Shown piece by piece: positions 25,941-33,508 of a DNA stretch of 64,000 nt. The translations under genes and the position numbers were made by a program. Location: NCBI GenBank assembly GCA_016710645.1, contig JADJVI010000046.1, positions 57,620-121,619 of the forward strand, written 5' to 3'. Under the pieces are notes generated by a model. The model ran no database searches. It had not been told where the DNA came from and saw only the letters and a program-made list of their open reading frames with translations. Numbering within the stretch: the stretch's first letter is position 1; every line of letters starts with the position of its first letter. The DNA comes from Actinomycetales bacterium (GTDB lineage Bacteria; Actinomycetota; Actinomycetes; Actinomycetales; Dermatophilaceae).

Positions 25941-27092
25941 TCAGAGGAATGCGCTCACGCCGGTCTCGGCCCGCCCGATGAGCAGTTTCTGGACTTGTGA
26001 GGTGCCTTCGTAGAGGGTCATGACACGGGCGTCGCGGAGATACTTCTGGGCCGGATAGTCGTCGATGTAGCCATAGCCGCCGAACACCTGCACCGCGAGA
26101 TTGGCCGCGCGCACAGCGGCCTCGGAGGCGAACAGCTTGGCCTTGGACGCCTCGACGGTGAAGGGCAGGTGCCGTTCGACGAGATCAGCTGCCCGCCAGG
26201 TGAGCAGCCGGGCGGCGTCGGCGTCGACGGCGATGTCGGCGATCATCTCCTGGACCAGTTGGAAACTCGCGATCGGGCGCCCGAATTGGGTGCGCTGCAC
26301 GGCATACTCGCGGGCCGACTCCAGGCAACCCGCGATGATGCCGACGCAGCCGGCGGCGACCGAGACCCGGCCCTTGTCCAGCGCCGCCATGGCGATGGTG
26401 AATCCCTGGCCCTCCTGCCCGAGCAGCGCGTCAGCCGGCACCCGCACCGCGTCGAACGCGAGCTGTGCCGTGGCTTGGCCGCGCAGGCCGAGCTTGCCCT
26501 TGATCTCGGTGCGGACGAACCCGGGGGAGTCGGTGCGAACGAGGAAGGCGCTGATGCCTTTCGGTCCCGGGCCGCCGGTGCGGGCAAAGACCAGGCACAC
26601 GTCGGCCCAGGTGCCATTGGTGATGAACATCTTCTGGCCGTCGATGACATAGTCGCTGCCGTCGCGCACCGCGCGGGTGCTCAGCCCGCCGGCATCTGAC
26701 CCGGTCTCGGCCTCGGTGAGCCCGAAGCACCCGAGCGACTCGCCGCTGGCGATCCGGGGCAGCCAGCGCTGCTTCTGCTCCTCGGTGCCGAAGCCGAGGA
26801 TCGGTTTGCCGACCAGGCCGTTGGAGACCGAGACGATCCCGCGCACCGAGGAGTCGGCCCGGCCGAGCTCCTCCATCGCCATCGCATAGGTGATGTAGTC
26901 GCCGCCGATACCGCCGTACTCCTCGGGGATGGTCAGCCCGAGGAAGCCCATCTCGCCGAGGCCGCGGATGATCGAGGTGTCCACCTGCTCGGCACGGTCC
27001 CAGTCGCGTCGGTGTGGGACGACGGTGGCATCGAGCCACTCGCGCGCCACCTGTCGGAAGGCCAGTTGCTCGTCGGTCAGGGCCAGGTCCAT
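25941..27092 (-). CDS. acyl-CoA dehydrogenase
   Basis: 383 residues with the standard short-chain acyl-CoA dehydrogenase layout: helical N-domain, CFGLTEAETGSDAGG beta-domain motif, RTQFGRPIASFQLVQ, and catalytic E362 in TLYEGTSQVQKLLIGR. ATG 27092. It lies in the middle of the alicyclic-acid operon, 14 bases after badH. It could oxidise pimeloyl-CoA or a shorter intermediate, or be a second ring dehydrogenase; sequence alone does not decide. Confidence 0.85.
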   Translation of the reverse strand: MDLALTDEQLAFRQVAREWLDATVVPHRRDWDRAEQVDTSIIRGLGEMGFLGLTIPEEYGGIGGDYITYAMAMEELGRADSSVRGIVSVSNGLVGKPILGFGTEEQKQRWLPRIASGESLGCFGLTEAETGSDAGGLSTRAVRDGSDYVIDGQKMFITNGTWADVCLVFARTGGPGPKGISAFLVRTDSPGFVRTEIKGKLGLRGQATAQLAFDAVRVPADALLGQEGQGFTIAMAALDKGRVSVAAGCVGIIAGCLESAREYAVQRTQFGRPIASFQLVQEMIADIAVDADAARLLTWRAADLVERHLPFTVEASKAKLFASEAAVRAANLAVQVFGGYGYIDDYPAQKYLRDARVMTLYEGTSQVQKLLIGRAETGVSAFL

Positions 27093-27106
27093 GGGGGAAT
27101 CCTCTG

Positions 27107-27853
27107 TCAGCTCATGGTGAGGCCGCCGCTGACACTCAGCGTCTGGCCGGTGAGGTAGCTCGCCTCGTCGGAGGCGAAGAAGGCCACGGCCGCAGCGATA
27201 TCCGCTGGTGTGGCCAGCCGCCGGAACGGGATGGCGCGGGCCAGGCCCTCGCGCAGCTTGGGGTTGTCGCCGCCGAGCGAGTTGAACAGCGCGGTGTCGG
27301 TGGGACCGGGGCAGACGACATTGACATTGATGCCGTGCCGGGCGACCTCCCTGGCGATGGCCTTGGAGAAGGCGATGATCGCGCCCTTGGCGCCGGAATA
27401 GACCGCCTCGCCGGAGGACCCGACCCGACCGGCGTCCGAGCCGAGGTTGACCACATGCCCGCCGCCGGCCTCGATCATCACCGGCAGGATCTCGCGGCAG
27501 GTGTGCAGCACCCCGACGTAGTTGACGGCGATGACCTTGGCCCAGAAGTCGGGTTCGCTCTGCACGAACGGGATGGCCAGGTCCCAGCCGGCGTTGTTCA
27601 CCAGCACGTCGATCCGCCCGTATGCCGTGACGACGCCGCTCACCATGGCCTGGACCGACGTGCGGTCGGTGACGTCCACGGCATACGGGATCGCGCGGTC
27701 GCCGAGCTGGGTGGCTGTGTCGGCAGCCGCGGCACCGTCGAGGTCGGTGACGATGACGATGGCACCCTCTGCGTGGCACGTGGTGGCGATAGCGCGGCCG
27801 ATGCCCGCGCCGGCGCCGGTGACGACGGTGACCTTGTCGGTGAGGCGGCCCAT
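27107..27853 (-). CDS. badH: 2-hydroxycyclohexanecarboxyl-CoA dehydrogenase (BadH-like SDR)
   Basis: 248-residue short-chain dehydrogenase. NAD motif GAGAGIG at 13-19, NNAG at 86-89, catalytic S139, Y152 and K156. The blocks NNAGWDLAIPF, GRVGSSGEAVYSGAKG, NVVCPGPTDTALF and TGQTLSVSGGLTM match BadH of Rhodopseudomonas palustris, which oxidises 2-hydroxycyclohexane-1-carboxyl-CoA to the 2-oxo form before ring cleavage. ATG 27853; 34 bases after the preceding AliB-like gene. Confidence 0.87.
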   Translation of the reverse strand: MGRLTDKVTVVTGAGAGIGRAIATTCHAEGAIVIVTDLDGAAAADTATQLGDRAIPYAVDVTDRTSVQAMVSGVVTAYGRIDVLVNNAGWDLAIPFVQSEPDFWAKVIAVNYVGVLHTCREILPVMIEAGGGHVVNLGSDAGRVGSSGEAVYSGAKGAIIAFSKAIAREVARHGINVNVVCPGPTDTALFNSLGGDNPKLREGLARAIPFRRLATPADIAAAVAFFASDEASYLTGQTLSVSGGLTMS

Positions 27854-27887
27854 GGGGTGTCCTTTCGGATCTTTGTCGAGTGCGGGG

Positions 27888-29051
27888 TCAGGGGGCGAAG
27901 GCGCGGCCGAGCAGGTGCCGGGAGATGACGAGCTTGGAGACCTGGGCGGTGCCGTCGCCGATCTCCAGGCCGATGACATCGCGCAACCGCTGCCCGAAGG
28001 GGGCTTCGGAGGAGTAGGCAACGTGGCCGACGGTGAGCAGACACTGGTGGATGACCTCGGTGGCGAGCTTGGGTGCCCAGAACTTGGCCATCGCGGCCTC
28101 GGCGCTGTGATCGAGGCCGTGGTCCTTGCGCCAGAGCGCCTCCAGGCAGACGTGGCGGGCGCCCTTGAGGTAGGTCGCGGCCTCGGCCAGCGGGAAGGAC
28201 ACCCCCTGGAAGGTGCCGATCGGCGCGCCGAAGGCTTCGCGGTCGCGGCACCACTGCAGCGCCTCTTCCAGGGAGATCTGGGCCGCGCCGAGGCAGGCCA
28301 GACCGATGACGGCCCGTGAGTAGTCGAAGCCCTGCATGACCGAGACGAAGCCCTGGCCCTCTTGGCCGATCAGCCCGTCGGGCGGGATCGGGGTGGCGTC
28401 GAAGTGCAGACTGGCGCGGCCGATGGCCCGGCTGCCCAGGTCGTCGAATTGCGATCGGGTGACGCTCGGGTGGTGTAGGTCGACCCAGAAGGCGCTGATG
28501 CCCCGCGCGCCCGGTCCGCCGGTGCGGGCCAGGACCACGGCGCGGTCGGCGTCCATGCCCAGGGTGATCGAGGTCTTCTCGCCGTGCAGGGTCCAGCCGC
28601 CTTGGGCGCCTTGGGCGCCTTGGGCGGGCTCGGCGCGGACCTCCATGGCTGCGGCGTCGGTGCCGTGGCCGGGTTCGGTGATGCAGATGCAGGGCACGGT
28701 CTGCCCGCTGGAAATGCCCGGCAACCAGGCCGCCTGCTGCTCCGGCGTTGCGTTGCGGACGATGACGTCGCTGATGAGGACCGTGTTGATGATGAGGTAT
28801 GCCGCGTTGAAGTCCGCGCGCCCGACCTCCTCCGCCGCGATGCCGGCGATGACCGCGCTCGCATCCTGACCGCCGTGCTCTTCGGGGATGCGCAGCCCGG
28901 TGAGCCCCATGCGGGCCATGTCGGTGGCGAGTTGGCGGCGGAACCGCGCGGCCTTGTCGTCGGACTGGTAGTGCGGTGCCAGCACCGTGGTGGCGAACTT
29001 CCGGACCGACTGCCGGTAGCTCTCCTGGTCAGCGTCGAGTGCGTAGTCCAT
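27888..29051 (-). CDS. aliB: cyclohexanecarboxyl-CoA dehydrogenase (AliB-like)
   Basis: 387 residues, acyl-CoA dehydrogenase fold. The usual catalytic Glu of YEGT is replaced by Asp (D366 in EIGDGTAQVSKLVISRHLLG), as in alicyclic-ring acyl-CoA dehydrogenases, and the beta-domain motif reads CICITEPGHGTDA. It should introduce a double bond into cyclohexanecarboxyl-CoA. A threefold 9-base repeat (near 28601-28628) encodes an extra AQGAQGAQG in the beta domain and could be unstable. ATG 29051; 12 bases after badI. Confidence 0.84.
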   Translation of the reverse strand: MDYALDADQESYRQSVRKFATTVLAPHYQSDDKAARFRRQLATDMARMGLTGLRIPEEHGGQDASAVIAGIAAEEVGRADFNAAYLIINTVLISDVIVRNATPEQQAAWLPGISSGQTVPCICITEPGHGTDAAAMEVRAEPAQGAQGAQGGWTLHGEKTSITLGMDADRAVVLARTGGPGARGISAFWVDLHHPSVTRSQFDDLGSRAIGRASLHFDATPIPPDGLIGQEGQGFVSVMQGFDYSRAVIGLACLGAAQISLEEALQWCRDREAFGAPIGTFQGVSFPLAEAATYLKGARHVCLEALWRKDHGLDHSAEAAMAKFWAPKLATEVIHQCLLTVGHVAYSSEAPFGQRLRDVIGLEIGDGTAQVSKLVISRHLLGRAFAP

Positions 29052-29063
29052 CGCTGTGACCGG

Positions 29064-29867
29064 TCAGTGCCAGCGCGCGTGGGCGGCGAAGTCGGCGGGG
29101 CGCTTCTGCGCGAAGGCCGCGGCGCCTTCCTGGCCTTCGGGGGAGTCGACGAAGAGGTCGAGAGCCGTCATCGCGAGGTTGGAGAAGCCGGCCTGGTGGT
29201 CGGTGTCGGCGTTGAACGACTGCTTGAGGAAGCGGATCGCCGTGGGGGAGAGGGCGGCGATCTCGTCGGCCCACGCCTTCGCCTCGGTCATCAGATGGTC
29301 GGGCGGCACGACCTTGTTGACGAGGTTCATCGCGAGGGCTTCCTGTGCGGAGTAGATGCGGCACCAGAACCAGATCTCGCGCGCCTTCTTCTCGCCCACA
29401 ATTCGGGCCAGGTATGCCGTGCCGAAGCCCGCGTCGAAGCTGCCCACCCGCGGCCCCGCCTGACCGAATCGGGCAGTTTCGCTGGCGATCGACACATCGG
29501 CCAGGACGTGCAGGACGTGCCCACCGCCAACCGCGACCCCGTTGACCGCGGCGATGACCGGCTTGGGAATGTCGCGGATCACCTTGTGTAGGTTGCCGAT
29601 CTCGAACATCCCCGACTCGGTGGGGCCGTAGTCGCCGGTCTCGGCGCGCTGCTTGACGTCGCCGCCAGTGCAGAAGGCCTTCTCGCCGGCGCCGGTGAAG
29701 ATGACGCTGCGGACGGCCGAGTCGGCCCAGGCCAGCCGGAATGCCTTGATGAGCTCCTCGACGGTGCGACCGCGGAAGGCGTTGTAGCGCTCCGGACGGT
29801 TGATGGTGATGACCGCGGCGGTGTCGTGCACGGCATACGTGATGTCTTGGAAGGCCACGTCGGACAT
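29064..29867 (-). CDS. badI: 2-ketocyclohexanecarboxyl-CoA hydrolase (BadI)
   Basis: 267 residues, crotonase superfamily, close to DHNA-CoA synthase. NRPERYNAFRG, GAGEKAFCTGGDVKQR, VGGGHVLHVLADVSIAS, FGQAGPRVGSFDAGFGTAYLAR and VGEKKAREIWFWCR match BadI, which opens the ring of 2-oxocyclohexanecarboxyl-CoA to pimeloyl-CoA. First gene of a five-gene operon badI-aliB-badH-acad-gcdH and divergent from a TetR regulator. The ligase (AliA) and hydratase (BadK) of the pathway are absent from the window. Confidence 0.88.
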   Translation of the reverse strand: MSDVAFQDITYAVHDTAAVITINRPERYNAFRGRTVEELIKAFRLAWADSAVRSVIFTGAGEKAFCTGGDVKQRAETGDYGPTESGMFEIGNLHKVIRDIPKPVIAAVNGVAVGGGHVLHVLADVSIASETARFGQAGPRVGSFDAGFGTAYLARIVGEKKAREIWFWCRIYSAQEALAMNLVNKVVPPDHLMTEAKAWADEIAALSPTAIRFLKQSFNADTDHQAGFSNLAMTALDLFVDSPEGQEGAAAFAQKRPADFAAHARWH

Positions 29868-29880
29868 GTCGCGCTCACTC

Positions 29881-29917
29881 TCATTGAACGGCTATTCATT
29901 GAATGATGGTTCATGAA
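29881..29917. promoter_or_regulatory. probable TetR operator between badI and its regulator
   Basis: TCATTGAA occurs at 29881-29888 and again at 29896-29903; the second copy is part of the palindrome TCATTGAATGA (29896-29906), followed by TTCATGAA (29910-29917). This AT-rich repeat cluster in GC-rich DNA, placed between divergent genes, fits autoregulation by the TetR protein. Confidence 0.6.
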
Positions 29918-29925
29918 TCGGTAGA

Positions 29926-30573
29926 GTGTCAAGGGTGAGCAAGGCGACAGTCGCGCAGCCTCGGGTGTCGGGGCGCTCTCCCGCCGCGCGCGAGTCTCGG
30001 GTCCGGGCGCGACGGGCGGCGATCCTGCGGGCGGCCGCGGCGATCATGGTGCGGACCGGCTACCACGAGATGTCGATGCAGGCGGTGGCCGAGGCGGCCG
30101 GGATGAGTGTGGGGCTCATCTACCAGTACTTCGGCAACAAGCAGGACGTGCTTCGCGCGGTCATCGTCGACATTCTGGAGGAGTTCCGCGACGAGGTGCC
30201 GGCTGCGATGCTGTCCGCCGGCGACGACCCGTATGCCCAACTCGCGCAGGGCTTTTCGCGCTTCTGTCGGGTCATCGACGCCAAGCGGGATGCGGTGCTC
30301 TTGGCTTATCGAGAGAGCCAGACCCTCGACGGGGCGGGCCGCGAAGAAATCATGCGGCTGGAACGCGAGACGATCGACCCGTTCCGGGCCGCCGTGCAAG
30401 CGGGCATTGATGTGGGCGCCTTCCGCCCCGTGCCCGCGGATCTGGTCGCGCACAATCTCAAGCTCGCCGCGCATGGCTGGGCCCTTAAGCATTGGGACCT
30501 GGCGCCGACGCGGTCGCTGGAGGAGTACGTGCAAGAGCAGCTCGACCTGCTCTTGGCTGCGCTGGCACTCTAG
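29926..30573 (+). CDS. TetR-family transcriptional regulator
   Basis: 215 residues from GTG 29926 (a second GTG at 29935 is equally possible). N-terminal helix-turn-helix (ILRAAAAIMVRTGYHEMSMQAVAEAAGMSVGLIYQYFGNKQDVLRAV as separate helices) and a C-terminal ligand domain of the TetR_C fatty-acyl type. Divergent from the badI operon, so it probably represses it and responds to an acyl-CoA or acid intermediate. The stop TAG overlaps that of the opposing DUF222 gene in CTAG 30570-30573. Confidence 0.9.
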   Translation: MSRVSKATVAQPRVSGRSPAARESRVRARRAAILRAAAAIMVRTGYHEMSMQAVAEAAGMSVGLIYQYFGNKQDVLRAVIVDILEEFRDEVPAAMLSAGDDPYAQLAQGFSRFCRVIDAKRDAVLLAYRESQTLDGAGREEIMRLERETIDPFRAAVQAGIDVGAFRPVPADLVAHNLKLAAHGWALKHWDLAPTRSLEEYVQEQLDLLLAALAL

Positions 30574-32285
30574 GCGGCGTGCCAGGGGGGTGCGGTGCTG
30601 TGGTGGCGTGTGCCGGTGGGGGTGGTGGTGAGGATGACGGTGATGTCGTCGGGGAGGTGGTTGGTGGTGGTGGTCCAGCCGGGGGTCTCTTTGGTGTGGT
30701 TGCAGCGTTCGCAGAGGCCTTGGGCGTTGTCGGGGGTGGTGGGTCCGCCGTCGGCGTGGCGTTGGGCGTGGTCGATGTGTTTGATGGGGGCGCTGCAGTA
30801 GGGGGTGCGACACCATTGGTCGCGGGCGATGACCAGCTGGCGAAGGTGTTCGGGGAAGTAGCGGCGTTTGCGGTCGGCGCTGGTGATGACGCCGGTGCGT
30901 TTGTCGGTGTAGAGCCGGCGGATCCAGACGGCTGCGGTGTGGATGTCGTTGCCGGTCCATTGCTCTGCGTCGTGCGGGGCGCTGCGCTGTTGGTCGCTGG
31001 GAGGCTGGTCGTGCTGTTGCTTTGACCGGGGTGCAGGCCGCTGGAAGACGTCGATGACCAGCCCGCTCGGCGCGGAGTCGAGCTCAGCCTCTGGACGGGT
31101 CGCGTTGAGTGTTCGATCGATCTCGGTCGCCCGATCCGCGGTATCGGCATGGGCATTGACTCGCTGGTCGATGCTCGATTGGTCGTGGCCCTCGGTTGGG
31201 CAACCTCCCGAGTGAGGCTCAGGTGGCCGGGCTTGGTCGTGGTCCTTGGGTGAGCAGTCTTGGGTGTGAGGGGCGCCGGGGTCGCGTTGGTCAGCTCGCT
31301 CAGAGACCCGACGGGCGCGGTAAGCGTCGGCTTGATGGTGGCCATCGATGGAACCGTCCGACGATGGCGTTCGCCTGTGGCTGCTGCCAGCGGGTCGGAT
31401 CGTGTCGCGGAGGATGTCGCGGGCGAGGGCTGCGGGGATGGGTCCGTAGCCCTGGAGGATGGCGGGGGTGTGGTCGGTGTCGGTGAGGGTGGTGTCGGTC
31501 ATGACCAGGCCGATGTCGATGGGGACGTGGTGGGCGTGGTCTTGTCCGGTGATGCGTTCGACGAGGGTGTCGGCTTTGACTTGGTCGGTGCTGCGGGGGT
31601 CGCCGTCTGATCGGGCGGTGGCGGCGGTGTGGGTGAGGGCGGCGTAGACGGCGACGGCTTCGTGGGCAGGCAGCAGGGCGGTGAGGTAGGCCATGGTGTC
31701 GGGGGCGGGGCGGATGGAGACCCGCCGCTGTGAGCGGGCGTAGGCGTGGCGTTCCACGACCGTGCGGGGGTCGAGTTCGTAGGCCAGGGCGTTGGCTGCG
31801 GCGGCGACCTGTTTGTCGGACAGTCCGGCCAGGCGTCCGGCCAAGCGCGAGTCGATGTCGCGGCGGTGCTCTTCGGTGAGGGTGGCGGTGGCTCGGGTGA
31901 TGAGGGTGGCGCGCCATTCGGACAGCTCGCCGGTGGTGAGGGCGGCCAGGGTGTGCGGCATCTCTGTCACGAGTGCCATCGCCAGGCCCAGGTGTCGGGA
32001 GCCGAGACTTGGTGACTCGCGGCGGGCCAGGGCCACCTGCGCGGCGATGCCGGCACCGATCTTGTCGCGGGGCATGCCGGCGGCTCGTTGGGTTGCGCGT
32101 TGGGACTCGGCGAAGGTCACGCTGATCCGGGCTTGGGCTGCTGCGGCGGCTGCTTTGAGGGATTCCAGGGCGGTGATCAGCTGCACTCGGGTGGCGTCCT
32201 CGACCCCCGGGCCGTGGCCGTCGAGCAGTGCGAGATCGGAGATGAACTCCTGGATCTCGTGCTCCGTGATCTGGGTGGCGGCCAT
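30570..32285 (-). CDS. DUF222/HNH endonuclease protein (13E12 repeat family)
   Basis: 571 residues. The N-terminal DUF222 region (about 1-270) is followed by a hydrophilic, variable linker (about 290-455) and a C-terminal HNH nuclease motif (CRTPYCSAPIKHIDHAQ ... NAQGLCERCNHTK) with zinc-binding cysteines and His-Asn-His residues. Such proteins are multicopy in actinobacteria and of unknown role; several mycobacterial members are LexA-regulated. A candidate SOS box lies 12 bases before the ATG. The region has none of the iterated GTATGCCGT words, suggesting recent arrival. Confidence 0.88.
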   Translation of the reverse strand: MAATQITEHEIQEFISDLALLDGHGPGVEDATRVQLITALESLKAAAAAAQARISVTFAESQRATQRAAGMPRDKIGAGIAAQVALARRESPSLGSRHLGLAMALVTEMPHTLAALTTGELSEWRATLITRATATLTEEHRRDIDSRLAGRLAGLSDKQVAAAANALAYELDPRTVVERHAYARSQRRVSIRPAPDTMAYLTALLPAHEAVAVYAALTHTAATARSDGDPRSTDQVKADTLVERITGQDHAHHVPIDIGLVMTDTTLTDTDHTPAILQGYGPIPAALARDILRDTIRPAGSSHRRTPSSDGSIDGHHQADAYRARRVSERADQRDPGAPHTQDCSPKDHDQARPPEPHSGGCPTEGHDQSSIDQRVNAHADTADRATEIDRTLNATRPEAELDSAPSGLVIDVFQRPAPRSKQQHDQPPSDQQRSAPHDAEQWTGNDIHTAAVWIRRLYTDKRTGVITSADRKRRYFPEHLRQLVIARDQWCRTPYCSAPIKHIDHAQRHADGGPTTPDNAQGLCERCNHTKETPGWTTTTNHLPDDITVILTTTPTGTRHHSTAPPWHAA

Positions 32286-32296
32286 ACCTCATTCTA

Positions 32297-32312
32297 TCGA
32301 ACACACGTCTGA
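32297..32312 (-). promoter_or_regulatory. candidate SOS box (LexA site)
   Basis: TCGAACACACGTCTGA matches the actinobacterial SOS box TCGAAC-N4-GTTCGA except at two positions in the right half. It is just upstream of the DUF222/HNH start, and on the minus strand it abuts a TAGAAT -10 box, so LexA would block the promoter. Confidence 0.5.
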
Positions 32313-32469
32313 TTCGCAAGAGAATATGGGCACTTTTCGTGTCGAATCAGAGTTCCTCACGGGCGGGCAGAATCGGTGCCGGTCGTGACAGCGTGCTGGC
32401 ACGGGCCCGCGGGTCGGAGAGGTTTCACGGCATACCCGTGGGTGCGCACCCGGGTCGTACGCTCAAGGC

Positions 32470-33504
32470 ATGATGGAAGCCCGGTCGGGGATCGCGCTGG
32501 CGCGGGCCTACTGGTCCGATGTGGTCGGTCCCCTCCTCGACAGGGTCGCCCCGTCGCAGCCGCGAGCAGTGGGTCGGTTCGGCCCAGGATCGGATGTTCT
32601 GGGCCTCGATGACGAGATGTCTCGGGATCACGACTGGGGTCTGCGCCTTCAGGTGGTGGTCCGCCCTGAGGCGCGCTCCGATATCTCCACGGCCCTCGAA
32701 GAGCACCTGCCGGACAGGTATGCCGGCCTCCCGACGCGCATCGCGTTCACCGGTCAGCCAGCTCCGACGTTGGCTGTCGATGTCCTGACCATGGCCGACC
32801 TGCACTCCCGGCTGGGCTTCGACCCCTGCGCCGACCCCACGACGTCCGACTGGTTGTCCCTGACCGGACAGGCCGTACTCGAAATCACCGCCGGAGAGGT
32901 CTTCGAAGACCCCGCCGGCGAGCTGACCGCACTGCGCCAGTCGCTGGCCTGGTACCCCGACGACATCTGGCGATACCTCGTGGCCTGCGACTGGCAGCGA
33001 ATCGATCACGAGCTTCCCCTGATGCAGCGGTCCGGTCACCGCGGCGACGACCTCGGGTCCCGCGTCATCGCCGCCCGTCTGGTGGACATCGTCATGCACC
33101 TAGGCTTCCTGGTGAGCCGGCGCTGGGCGCCATACGCCAAGTGGCGAGGCACCCTCTTCCGAACGCTGCCCCTGACCGCCGAGGTCCAGATCGAACTGGC
33201 CGAGGTCCTGCGCGCTGACGACTGGCGATCCCGCGCGCAGCACCTCAGGGCAGCTCTGGAGGCCATGGCGGACGAGCAACGTCGAGCGGGGCTCCCGGCG
33301 GCTTTCCCACCCTGTATGCCGTTCTGGGACCGCCCATATGTGCACGTCAACCCGGCACTCACGACGTTTCAGAGCAGCAGCGAGTCGGGCAGCCCCAGAC
33401 CCGACTTGCCTCCGGGCCTCGGCAGCGTCGAGCAGCGCACCGACAACGTCGACCTGCTCATGGACACCGCTCGACGGCGTGTCCTGGTCGGCTGCCCCAG
33501 TTAG
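32470..33504 (+). CDS. DUF4037 nucleotidyltransferase-like protein
   Basis: 344 residues. The N-terminal segment FGPGSDVLGLDDEMSRDHDWG (written here in two parts: FGPGSDVLGLDD and EMSRDHDWG) resembles the GS and DxD motifs of nucleotidyltransferases and is typical of DUF4037. The helical remainder has WYPDDIWRYLVACDWQRI and FLVSRRWAPYAKWRG blocks common to the family. No substrate is known. ATG 32470 or 32473. Two iterated GTATGCCG words are inside. It ends five bases before the convergent ABC transporter gene. Confidence 0.8.
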   Translation: MMEARSGIALARAYWSDVVGPLLDRVAPSQPRAVGRFGPGSDVLGLDDEMSRDHDWGLRLQVVVRPEARSDISTALEEHLPDRYAGLPTRIAFTGQPAPTLAVDVLTMADLHSRLGFDPCADPTTSDWLSLTGQAVLEITAGEVFEDPAGELTALRQSLAWYPDDIWRYLVACDWQRIDHELPLMQRSGHRGDDLGSRVIAARLVDIVMHLGFLVSRRWAPYAKWRGTLFRTLPLTAEVQIELAEVLRADDWRSRAQHLRAALEAMADEQRRAGLPAAFPPCMPFWDRPYVHVNPALTTFQSSSESGSPRPDLPPGLGSVEQRTDNVDLLMDTARRRVLVGCPS

Positions 33505-33508
33505 GGGG

